Shown: positions 1 to 5,557 of the stretch, in pieces
Numbering within the stretch: position 1 is the first letter of the stretch
Layout of the letters: every line of letters starts with the position of its first letter
Assembly: GCA_946183385.1 (NCBI GenBank)
Contig: CAMHBN010000143.1
Location: forward strand, 1-5,557
Direction: 5' to 3'
DNA length: 5,557 bases
Origin: an uncultured Ruminococcus sp.
GTDB taxonomy: Bacteria; Bacillota; Clostridia; Oscillospirales; Ruminococcaceae
Notes under the pieces: generated by a model
Told to the model about the DNA's origin: nothing
Database searches by the model: none
What the model saw: the letters and a program-made list of their open reading frames with translations, nothing else
Made by a program: the position numbers and the translations under genes

Positions 1-1567
1 GGATAACGAGGATAGTGAATATCTCGATGAACCTCACCTCGTTGCCCGAGGGAGAGATAGTATTCATCTGGAGCGACTTCTCGGGTATTACCGCGCCGCT
101 TTCCTTGCCCGACATACCGTTGATGATATTCAGAAGCACTGCTGCGTTGTTGTAGGTGTTTGCGCTTGAAACTATCGAGCTGTCAAGCATATACGGGCTT
201 CCTATAACGAGGAGGTCGCTGCCGTACACGCTCAGACCGGAGGAAGTCTCCTTCCTTGCCTTTACTACGATGTTATACTCGGCTCTCTCGCTCGAATCGG
301 AATCGTCAGCGAGTGAAGCCACGTAAGATGTGTCGTTCGATTTGAGGAGCTCCTTGATGACTGTCTCGTTGTTCTTGCCGACAACTGTGATAGTTCTGCC
401 GAAGGGAGCAACTATCGGGAGAGTCTCGTTCGGGAGAGTTCCCACCGTTTCGGTGTCGCTTACCTTTACGGTCGGGTAGAGCTGACCCGAGATGGAAACG
501 GTGTTCTTGTCGTCCTTGATATAGTTCTCCTCTATCTGTATCTTCCAGTCAGCGAGGAACTCGGTGATGTTGGGGAGATTCAGCGCGTCGAGGCTGGGGA
601 TATAGATCATATCCTTCTCGTAATCGCCGCCGTTGTAGAGGAAGTCGGTCATCTTGCTTATGACGTCCTCGGAGAAGTCATAAGCGGGGCAGCACAGCAC
701 GAGCATATCGTAGTCGCCGAGCTCGTCCGCTGCGATGTCTATCTCAGTGCAGTCATAGCCGTTCTTTGCAAGGAACTGCTCTGTCGAGTAAGCGATGTTA
801 GCGCCTATCTGGTCAACGACGGAATTGCCGTTCAACTTGCTGACAACAGCGACCTTTACCGGCTTTGAATCCGCAACCGACATAATAGCCGAGGTTATCG
901 TGCTCTCTCCGCTGAATACCATCTGGATGTTGCCTGTCTGCTGGCTCGTCTTCGAGGGAACTATCATACCGTCGCTGGAGCCGAAGATATCGTTCTGACC
1001 GAGCACCTTAACCCTGTCTCCGCAGGCGAATATCATGCTCTGCTCGGTTATCTCGCCGCTGTAGTTAGCCTTGTACTTTGCCACTACATCGGGGTTCTTG
1101 TTGATGTCAACGTACTTTACACTGACGCTTCCCTTGCCTGCCTCGGCGTACATACTGTACTTTTCGAGCACCTCGGGGATGATCGTGTAGGGGACCTCAA
1201 TGTTCACGCCGTAGTACTGATAGTACATCGACCTGTACTGGTTAGCCATGCTCTCAAATGTGGATTCGGGAGATGTTACCACGATATCCACGTCCTTTTC
1301 GAGGTTCTTGAGGGCGTCTATCGACTCCTCGGAGAGGTCGTATCTGTTATCGCCCGTGAGGTCGAGCTTCACGGGGTAGCGCTTGACGATGAGTCCGCAC
1401 ATGAGGTTGAGGAGCACCACGATAGCAATGACTACTACCACGATACCCAGCGACATCGAGCCGTATTTCAGCTTTCTGCCCTTGACGCGCTTCTTAGGAG
1501 CGTCTGCTGTGCTTCCCTCGGCGGTCTCACTTACCTTTTCTATTTCTTCTTTTTTGTTTTTGCTCAT
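1..1567 (-). CDS. GldG-like (ABC_transp_aux) membrane-anchored extracytoplasmic protein, C-terminus beyond left edge
   Basis: The frame is open for 522 codons from the ATG at 1567 to the left edge, without a stop. A charged cytoplasmic N-terminus (1-36, rich in Lys/Glu/Ala) is followed by one membrane helix (about 38-61, GIVVVVIAIVVLLNL). Next comes KLDLTGDNRYDLSEESI (67-83), which closely matches the conserved start of the GldG extracytoplasmic domain. FSGESTITSAI (218-228) and PVKVAVVSK (236-244) are the conserved core leading into a Rossmann-like fold, with DYDMLVLCCP (285-294) as a later strand. The segment ISPSGNEVRFIEIFTILVI (504-522) is where GldG proteins enter their final membrane helix, so probably only a few dozen residues are missing. 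No catalytic motif is recognisable. It follows the permease by 25 bases and very likely works with the ABC pair as a substrate-handling or accessory subunit. In many bacteria a DUF4340 gene comes next, beyond the edge here. Confidence -1.
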   Translation of the reverse strand, partial: MSKNKKEEIEKVSETAEGSTADAPKKRVKGRKLKYGSMSLGIVVVVIAIVVLLNLMCGLIVKRYPVKLDLTGDNRYDLSEESIDALKNLEKDVDIVVTSPESTFESMANQYRSMYYQYYGVNIEVPYTIIPEVLEKYSMYAEAGKGSVSVKYVDINKNPDVVAKYKANYSGEITEQSMIFACGDRVKVLGQNDIFGSSDGMIVPSKTSQQTGNIQMVFSGESTITSAIMSVADSKPVKVAVVSKLNGNSVVDQIGANIAYSTEQFLAKNGYDCTEIDIAADELGDYDMLVLCCPAYDFSEDVISKMTDFLYNGGDYEKDMIYIPSLDALNLPNITEFLADWKIQIEENYIKDDKNTVSISGQLYPTVKVSDTETVGTLPNETLPIVAPFGRTITVVGKNNETVIKELLKSNDTSYVASLADDSDSSERAEYNIVVKARKETSSGLSVYGSDLLVIGSPYMLDSSIVSSANTYNNAAVLLNIINGMSGKESGAVIPEKSLQMNTISPSGNEVRFIEIFTILVI

Positions 1568-1578
1568 AAGTTATGGCA

Positions 1579-1585
1579 CCTTCCT
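1579..1585 (-). promoter_or_regulatory. Ribosome binding site of the GldG-like gene
   Basis: AGGAAGG in the 25-base spacer between the permease stop (1595-1593) and the ATG at 1567, with 11 bases to the start codon. It supports that ATG as the start of a long frame that is otherwise judged only by its openness and protein content. No terminator or promoter is visible in the spacer, so the gene is in the same operon. Confidence -1.
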
Positions 1586-1592
1586 TTCTCAA

Positions 1593-2297
1593 TTAGCTCC
1601 AGCGTCTTCTGTCGAGCACCCTTACCGTCAGGAAGTTGAAGATAAAGGCGACGCTGATGAAGAATACTACGCTCGTGAGGTTGAACACGCCGCGTGTGAA
1701 TTCCGCATATCTCGAATAGAACGAGAAAGAAAGCATTATCTTTCTGATGAAGTCTATCGAAATGTTCGATGCCAGTGAATCAAAGAGGTAGAGCACGAAG
1801 AGTGCCAGCATACTTGCAACTGCGGAAGCCATCTGGTTCTCGGTGAGGGACGAGATGAACAGTCCGACCGCGATGAATGCGGCTCCGAGGAAGAGCATGG
1901 CGAAGTAGTTGCCGAGCAGCGACGGCCATACGACGTCGCCGAGGTATGCAAGTATCAGCGAATAGATGAATACCACGCTCTCAGCTATGATGTAGAGAGT
2001 GAGAGCCGCGAAGTACTTGCCGAGAACTATCGACCACAGCCCTATCGGCGCGGTCAGCAGACCCTGGTCTGTGCGGTTCTTCTTCTCCTCGCTGAGGAGC
2101 TTCATCGTGAGTATCGGTATGAGGAACAGCACTACGATGAACATAGAGCTGAACATCGGCGAAGTCTCGGTAGTACCCGCGGTTATAACGCCGAAGAAAA
2201 AGAATATGCCCGAAATAAGTGTGAATACTGTAAGGAATACATAAGCGACGCCCGAAGTAAAGAAGGCGCCTATTTCACGTCTGTATATAGCTCCCAT
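1593..2297 (-). CDS. ABC-2 type permease, GldF-like
   Basis: The 234-residue integral membrane protein is the channel-forming partner of the upstream ATPase. Six hydrophobic helices are visible at about residues 17-39, 49-68, 93-119, 127-150, 156-176 and 207-227, the standard ABC-2 layout. The N-terminus MGAIYRREIGAFF is a short amphipathic cytoplasmic segment of the kind that precedes helix 1 in this family. The conserved charged loop SEEKKNRTDQGLLTAP (69-84) between helices 2 and 3 is the GldF/ABC-2 hallmark and probably contacts the ATPase. The protein ends in a basic cytoplasmic tail, RVLDRRRWS, consistent with the positive-inside rule. The start at 2297 is fixed by the TAATG overlap and a good ribosome binding site. 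The product is normal in length for a GldF-type subunit and shows no break. Fold and role are firm; the substrate is unknown. Confidence -1.
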   Translation of the reverse strand: MGAIYRREIGAFFTSGVAYVFLTVFTLISGIFFFFGVITAGTTETSPMFSSMFIVVLFLIPILTMKLLSEEKKNRTDQGLLTAPIGLWSIVLGKYFAALTLYIIAESVVFIYSLILAYLGDVVWPSLLGNYFAMLFLGAAFIAVGLFISSLTENQMASAVASMLALFVLYLFDSLASNISIDFIRKIMLSFSFYSRYAEFTRGVFNLTSVVFFISVAFIFNFLTVRVLDRRRWS

Positions 2298-3427
2298 TAC
2301 TCCTCGCCTCCTTCATTTTCGTCGTCCTCAAAGGACTTGTCTGCGGGAAGGTTCTCCTCGACCTCTTCCTTTATCTCCTCTGCGACCTCGGTAGCGATGA
2401 GCTCGCCGTCCTTGATGTCGAGGTCGAACTTGGGCTTGTCTGCGGCGGGCTTTTCAGCCTTCTCGGCGCCGGGCATAACGTCGCCCATAGTTATCTTGAG
2501 GAAGATGTCCTCGAGGGTCATATCCGAAAGCTGGAGCATGAGGATATTCCAGCCCTTGTCGCGGCAGAGCTGATTTATCGCGCGGCGGATATCCACCTTC
2601 TCCTCAGCCTCGACGTCATAGTCGTAAACGCCCTTTTCGCGCTCCATATCTGCGCGGACGTACTTGATGCCGTCAAGCTTCTTCAGCTCGGCAACGATGG
2701 TCTTCTTGTCCTCAGCCGTGTGGGTCGGGCCCTCGATACGGAGTGTCATCTTGTGCTCGTTGGTTATCTTGGTGGCGATATCGTTGGCAGTACCGTCAGC
2801 CGCGACAACGCCCTTGTTGATGATGATTATCCTGTCGCATACAGCCTGTATCTCGGGGAGTATGTGCGACGAGAGGATAACGGTGTGGTTCTTGCCGAGC
2901 TTCTTGATAAGGGTGCGTATCTCGATTATCTGGTTCGGGTCGAGACCGACTGTCGGCTCGTCGAGAATGAGCACGGGCGGGTTGTTGATGAGCGCCTGTG
3001 CCAGACCTACTCTCTGCTTGTAGCCTTTTGACAGGTTGCGGATAAGACGTCCCCTGACGTTGCTTATCTTGCAGAGGTCGCATATCTCCTTGAGGTGAGC
3101 CTTTCTCGGGAGCTTGCACTTCTTGAGGTCGTACATGAAGCCGAGGTAGGCGTCAACAGTCATATCCACGTAAAGGGGCGGTATCTCGGGCAGATAGCCG
3201 ATATTCGACTTCGCCTTTATCGGGTCCTCGAGAATGTCCACTCCGTTTATGAGTATCTGTCCCGAGGTAGACGAGATATAGCCCGTAAGCATATTCATCG
3301 TAGTTGATTTTCCTGCTCCGTTAGGTCCGAGGAAGCCGAGTATCTCGCCCTTTTCGACCTTGAAGCTGATATCGTTGACGGCTTGCTTGTCGCCGTAACG
3401 CTTGGTAAGGTTTTTTACCTCTATCAT
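2297..3427 (-). CDS. ABC transporter ATP-binding protein, GldA-like, with acidic C-terminal tail
   Basis: This 376-residue cytoplasmic ATPase should power the permease encoded next. The nucleotide-binding domain is complete: A-loop Tyr11, Walker A GPNGAGKST (34-42), a Q-loop region reading GYLPEIPPLY (77-86), signature LSKGYKQRVGLA (132-143), Walker B VLILDEPTVGLDP (152-164) with catalytic Glu157, and switch His188 in LSSHILPE. Glu at the Q-loop position and LSKGY in place of LSGGQ are, as I know the family, typical of the GldA/NatA-like group of ABC-2 exporters. A ferredoxin-like regulatory region follows (about 210-314, ending in LEDIFLKIT). Beyond residue 314 is an unusual 62-residue tail with 23 Asp/Glu against 7 Lys; most GldA-type proteins end near residue 310-320. 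The stop overlaps the permease start as TAATG, and the last codons carry that gene's ribosome binding site. The ATPase assignment is very firm; the transported substrate is unknown. Confidence -1.
   Translation of the reverse strand: MIEVKNLTKRYGDKQAVNDISFKVEKGEILGFLGPNGAGKSTTMNMLTGYISSTSGQILINGVDILEDPIKAKSNIGYLPEIPPLYVDMTVDAYLGFMYDLKKCKLPRKAHLKEICDLCKISNVRGRLIRNLSKGYKQRVGLAQALINNPPVLILDEPTVGLDPNQIIEIRTLIKKLGKNHTVILSSHILPEIQAVCDRIIIINKGVVAADGTANDIATKITNEHKMTLRIEGPTHTAEDKKTIVAELKKLDGIKYVRADMEREKGVYDYDVEAEEKVDIRRAINQLCRDKGWNILMLQLSDMTLEDIFLKITMGDVMPGAEKAEKPAADKPKFDLDIKDGELIATEVAEEIKEEVEENLPADKSFEDDENEGGEE
2307..2313 (-). promoter_or_regulatory. Ribosome binding site of the ABC-2 permease, inside the ATPase tail
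   Basis: AAGGAGG lies 9 bases before the permease ATG at 2297, entirely within the last codons of the ATPase (the EGGEE end of its acidic tail). A second GAGGAG at 2300-2305 is probably too close to the ATG to be the main site. The 9-base spacing equals that of the ATPase gene. This supports the ATG at 2297 as the start. Confidence -1.
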
Positions 3428-3436
3428 TTGGTTATA

Positions 3437-3443
3437 CCCTCCT
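3437..3443 (-). promoter_or_regulatory. Ribosome binding site of the ABC ATPase gene
   Basis: AGGAGGG lies 9 bases before the ATG at 3427 and is the strongest Shine-Dalgarno in the window. It fixes the ATPase start and fits a gene that begins its own transcript rather than relying on coupling to ribF. Confidence -1.
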
Positions 3444-3459
3444 GATTTTTTTATCTTTT

Positions 3460-3473
3460 CTGCCCGAAGGCAG
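3460..3473 (-). other. Leader hairpin with C(UUCG)G tetraloop
   Basis: The minus-strand RNA can fold a 5-bp stem CTGCC/GGCAG closed by a UUCG loop in its C-G context, the exceptionally stable tetraloop form. Three more T-A pairs can extend the stem past one C/A mismatch. The orientation of the loop sequence fits RNA made from the minus strand. The bases after it are A-rich (AAAAGATAAAAAAA), not a U-tract, so it does not look like an intrinsic terminator for ribF. It lies roughly 12 bases inside the predicted transcript start and 16 bases before the Shine-Dalgarno, a position suited to protecting the 5' end of the mRNA. That role is inference. Confidence -1.
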
Positions 3474-3491
3474 GAAACGCCATTAGTAAGA

Positions 3492-3521
3492 ATAATATAA
3501 TAATGTGATAGTGCCGTGAAA
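3492..3521 (-). promoter_or_regulatory. Candidate sigma-A-type promoter for the Gld-like ABC operon
   Basis: In the AT-rich gap after ribF, the minus strand shows TATATT (3499-3494), one mismatch from the consensus -10. An overlapping TATTAT (3497-3492) is an alternative, also one mismatch away. A weak -35-like TTTCAC (3521-3516) lies 16 or 18 bases upstream respectively. Transcription would start near 3485-3487 and give a leader of about 60 bases. The AT-richness stands out sharply from the GC-rich coding DNA on both sides. This is prediction by eye: the -35 is poor, and expression by read-through from ribF is also possible. Confidence -1.
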
Positions 3522-3532
3522 GTAAAACGAAC

Positions 3533-4408
3533 TTAGTTTGAACATTTTAAGATGTCCGCGGCTATCTGTGCTTTCAGCTCTTCGAGCGAACCGAACTTTG
3601 TCTCGGGTCGGATAAAGCCCCTGAAGCGGACATCTACGCTTTTGCCGTAGAGGTCGCCGCTGTAGCCGATGATGTGCGTCTCCGCAAGCGGTCTTGTTAC
3701 GCCTCCGACCGTCGGCTTCACGCCTATATCCGTCACTGCCTTATAGTCGTGTCCGTTCACGGTAACGTCCGTGCTGTACACGCCGTACCTCGGCACGAGC
3801 TGTCCCTCCGCGAAATGCTGATTTATCGTCGGGAAGCCGATAGTTCTGCCGATGTGGTTGCCGTCCGCGACCTCGGCGCTTATGAAGTAGCCGCAGCCAA
3901 GAAGCTCGTTCGCCGCGGAGATATCGCCGTTCTGCAGGAGCTCCCTGATACGGCTCGATGAAACTGTCTCTCCGCCGAACTCAACGTCAGGAACGATATC
4001 CACAAAGAATCCGAACCGCTGTCCGAGCCCGCGCAGCTCATCGACTCCGCACGAAGCTCCCCTGCCAAAGCGAAAATTGCTCCCGCAGCATACATAGGCT
4101 GCGTTCATGCGCTCGTGAAGTATGCGCGACGCAAATTCCCCGCCCGAAAGTCCGCACACTGTATCAAACGGCGGAAAATCAGTCCGTACAACGCCGCACT
4201 CGTTCAAGAGCCTTATCTTCGCTCGCTGTCCGTAGATATAGCCCGACGCACCGCCTGCTTTGCGCAGTACGCTCCCCGGCTCAAAGGTGAAAGCCGACGG
4301 GACAAGCCCGTTTTTACGCTGCTCACACGCCGCCCTGAGCACCGCCCTGTGTCCGAGGTGGACGCCGTCGAAAAGTCCCAGCGCGACCGCTGTTTTTTTA
4401 CGTTCCAT
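3533..4408 (-). CDS. ribF: Bifunctional riboflavin kinase / FAD synthetase RibF
   Basis: The 291-residue cytoplasmic enzyme phosphorylates riboflavin to FMN and adenylylates FMN to FAD. The N-terminal FAD synthetase domain (about 1-155) starts with LGLFDGVHLGH (residues 10-20), the HxGH nucleotidyltransferase signature. It continues with the GSNFRFGRG segment (109-117) and VSSSRIRELL (149-158), the conserved SSSxIR element. The C-terminal flavokinase domain (about 165-291) carries GRTIGFPTIN (187-196), the GVYST strand, DIGVKPTVGG and the FIRPE element. One oddity: the usual TFxPHP-type segment after the first helix reads TFEPGSVL (41-48), without the histidine-proline pair. The start at 4408 lies 3 bases after the truB stop. 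Its Shine-Dalgarno GGGGTGA (4412-4418) is built from the last truB codons and stop, which implies coupled translation. Codons 3-6 contain a run of seven A residues. Both domains look intact, so function is well supported. Confidence -1.
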   Translation of the reverse strand: MERKKTAVALGLFDGVHLGHRAVLRAACEQRKNGLVPSAFTFEPGSVLRKAGGASGYIYGQRAKIRLLNECGVVRTDFPPFDTVCGLSGGEFASRILHERMNAAYVCCGSNFRFGRGASCGVDELRGLGQRFGFFVDIVPDVEFGGETVSSSRIRELLQNGDISAANELLGCGYFISAEVADGNHIGRTIGFPTINQHFAEGQLVPRYGVYSTDVTVNGHDYKAVTDIGVKPTVGGVTRPLAETHIIGYSGDLYGKSVDVRFRGFIRPETKFGSLEELKAQIAADILKCSN

Positions 4409-4411
4409 AGC

Positions 4412-5305
4412 TCACCCCAGATTCTTCGCGACGCGCAGTATGCCGCCCTCAAAGTCGGCGAGCGCGGTGCCGATGAAGGCTCCGTCGCTGCCGTAGACAG
4501 CGTAGTCCGTCACGCCCTGCTTTATATCGTGTACCCGCGCGAGGTCGAGCTTGACGCCGTTGCGGTACATTCTCGTCTGAGCCTCATTGAGCTTCAGCCG
4601 CGGGAGCTTCGCAAATACGCGCTCTATCGGGAGTATCAGCTCTTCGAGCCTTTCCTCGTCGCGAGCCTGCTGTATCTGCTCGAATGTGAAGCAGTCGCCG
4701 AGCGTAAAGCCGCCCGAGCTCGTCCGCACGAGAGAGGTCATCACCCCGCCGCAGCCGAGCCGCTCGCCGATATCGCTGATGATAGTGCGGATATACGTGC
4801 CCTTGCCGCAGGAAATGTCGAGCACTCCCTCGCGGGAAGCCGCGTCGTAGCTGACGAGGTCAATGCCGTATACCGTTATCGGACGCGGCTCGCGCTCGAC
4901 CTCCACACCCTTGCGGGCGAGGTCGTACAGCCGCTGACCGTTCACCTGCACCGCTGAATACATAGGCGGGAGCTGCATTATATCGCCGATAAACTCGGGT
5001 ATAACGGCTCTGAGCGCAATCTCCGCGACCGCCGTATCCGAGCGCGTGAGCACCTCGCCCGTGACGTCCTGCGTATCGGTGGTCTCGCCGAGGCGGAAGC
5101 CCGCGCGGTAGCTCTTGGTGTTGTCCGGCATGATGTCGCACGCCTTGGTCGCCGTGCCCACGAAAACGGGAAGAACTCCCGTAGCCATGGGGTCGAGAGT
5201 GCCGCCGTGCCCGAGCCTGCGCTCGCGCAGTATGCCTCTGAGCTTTGCCACGACGTCGAACGACGTAAAGCCCGCGGGCTTGTTGACGCACAGTATGCCG
5301 TTCAT
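4412..5305 (-). CDS. truB: tRNA pseudouridine-55 synthase TruB
   Basis: The 297-residue protein isomerises U55 of the tRNA T-loop to pseudouridine in the cytoplasm. It begins MNGILCVNKPAGFTSFDVV, the standard TruB opening. Residues 32-39 read GHGGTLDP with catalytic Asp38. Residues 64-83 hold the KSYRAGFRLG and TDTQDVTG segments, with Tyr66 as the conserved active-site tyrosine. Residues 112-133 carry LPPMYSAVQVNGQRLYDLAR, and 169-173 carry GTYIR with the conserved Arg173. The C-terminal part from about residue 245 is a short PUA-like tail. I chose the ATG at 5305 because it fits the family N-terminus exactly and overlaps the upstream stop as TGATG. An in-frame ATG at 5419 would add 38 arginine-rich residues that belong to the overlapping phosphoesterase reading frame. 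A modest AAAGG lies 10 bases upstream, so coupling to the preceding gene probably matters. The length is normal and all key residues are present. Confidence -1.
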   Translation of the reverse strand: MNGILCVNKPAGFTSFDVVAKLRGILRERRLGHGGTLDPMATGVLPVFVGTATKACDIMPDNTKSYRAGFRLGETTDTQDVTGEVLTRSDTAVAEIALRAVIPEFIGDIMQLPPMYSAVQVNGQRLYDLARKGVEVEREPRPITVYGIDLVSYDAASREGVLDISCGKGTYIRTIISDIGERLGCGGVMTSLVRTSSGGFTLGDCFTFEQIQQARDEERLEELILPIERVFAKLPRLKLNEAQTRMYRNGVKLDLARVHDIKQGVTDYAVYGSDGAFIGTALADFEGGILRVAKNLG

Positions 5306-5557
5306 CAGCCGAGCGCCTTTCTCACGGTCTCTATCAGCATTTTCTTTACCTCTTCGAGATCGCCCTCGACGGTGCAGCCCGCAGCCTTTGCGTGACCGCC
5401 TCCGCCGATCGTCTGGCATATCGTCGAGACGTTGACCTCGTCAGCCGAGCGGAACGAGCACTTGAACACGTTTGGCTCGCGCTCGCGCATGAGTATGCCG
5501 ACCTCGGTGTTTTCGAGCTGTATCGTCAGCGGAGCAAAGCCCTCGAGCTCGTCGGGA
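5305..5557 (-). CDS. nrnA: DHH/DHHA1 family phosphoesterase, NrnA-like (C-terminal part; N-terminus beyond right edge)
   Basis: Only the last 83 residues are visible. The frame is open to the right edge and ends at a TGA at 5307-5305. The fragment is a DHHA1 domain: a strand region ending in VGILMRERE, a segment reading KCSFRS, then the hallmark glycine-rich stretch TIGGGGHAKAAGC, in which the GGGGH motif contributes to substrate binding, and a final helix ending RKALG. In NrnA-type proteins the missing N-terminal DHH domain carries the manganese-binding aspartates and histidines. The full proteins are cytoplasmic, degrade 2-5 nt RNA fragments and often dephosphorylate pAp to AMP. The stop overlaps the truB start by one base (TGATG), which suggests translational coupling. 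The position directly before truB-ribF matches the usual rbfA-nrnA-truB-ribF order of Firmicutes and favours NrnA over other DHHA1 proteins such as RecJ or GdpP. Family assignment is firm; the exact activity is inferred because the catalytic half is not in view. Confidence -1.
   Translation of the reverse strand, partial: PDELEGFAPLTIQLENTEVGILMREREPNVFKCSFRSADEVNVSTICQTIGGGGHAKAAGCTVEGDLEEVKKMLIETVRKALG

Noticed and set aside
415..445. A short near-repeat in DNA (GGGAGAGT twice) encoding a doubled TLP element in the GldG-like protein.
   Set aside because: Only two copies of about 8 bases within a coding strand region; no tandem array or expansion pattern.
1383..1778. A plus-strand open frame of 131 codons over the GldG/permease junction.
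   Set aside because: Antisense to two supported genes and its junction spacer; no ribosome binding site and no recognisable domain.
3070..3118. Three cysteines (104, 116, 119) in the ATPase, spaced like part of a metal-binding site.
   Set aside because: They lie in the helical subdomain with no fourth ligand and no known metal site in this family; a chance cluster is more likely.
3451..3478. An intrinsic terminator for ribF formed by the CTGCC/GGCAG hairpin.
   Set aside because: On the minus strand the hairpin is followed by A-rich sequence. The T-run lies on the plus strand before the hairpin, so neither direction gives a stem followed by a U-tract.
4115..4957. A long open frame on the plus strand (280 codons) opposite truB and ribF.
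   Set aside because: It lies antisense to two well-supported genes, crosses their junction, has an Arg/Ala-rich composition typical of shadow frames in GC-rich coding DNA, and resembles no family I know.
5306..5419. An upstream in-frame ATG giving TruB 38 more residues.
   Set aside because: The extra residues are Arg-rich shadow translation of the overlapping phosphoesterase gene, and the start at 5305 matches the family N-terminus and forms a TGATG junction.

Overview
The window reads as ordinary chromosome of a low-to-moderate-GC Gram-positive anaerobe, most likely a Clostridia/Ruminococcaceae-type Firmicute. This is an inference from gene order, protein flavour and strong AGGAGG-type ribosome binding sites; no 16S or other taxonomic marker is present. 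All six genes lie on the minus strand, so transcription runs from the right edge (5557) to the left edge (1). Coding density is very high, and the only real intergenic gap is 105 bases (3428-3532).

Right half (5557 to 3533): the end of a translation/RNA-metabolism cluster. It holds the C-terminal part of a DHH/DHHA1 phosphoesterase of the NrnA type, then truB (tRNA pseudouridine-55 synthase), then ribF (bifunctional riboflavin kinase/FAD synthetase). The first two genes overlap in a TGATG and the next two are 3 bases apart, so they look like one translationally coupled unit. In many Firmicutes this is the tail of the nusA-infB-rbfA-nrnA-truB-ribF cluster.

Gap (3532 to 3428): AT-rich, with a plausible sigma-A-type promoter, a small C(UUCG)G hairpin in the predicted 5' leader, and a strong Shine-Dalgarno sequence. 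No convincing terminator for ribF is visible, so read-through into the next genes remains possible.

Left half (3427 to 1): a three-gene ABC system resembling GldA-GldF-GldG. It consists of an ATPase with an unusual acidic C-terminal tail, a six-helix ABC-2 permease whose start overlaps the ATPase stop (TAATG), and a GldG/ABC_transp_aux-type membrane-anchored extracytoplasmic protein. The last is read for 522 codons and is cut by the left edge just as its expected C-terminal membrane helix begins. The three proteins probably form one membrane complex. Its substrate cannot be told from sequence, and Gld-like systems of this kind are common outside gliding bacteria.

I did not find a convincing undescribed system, mobile element, CRISPR array, RNA gene or phage gene. 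The points most worth a second look are the acidic tail of the ATPase, the role of the Gld-like complex, and the leader hairpin.
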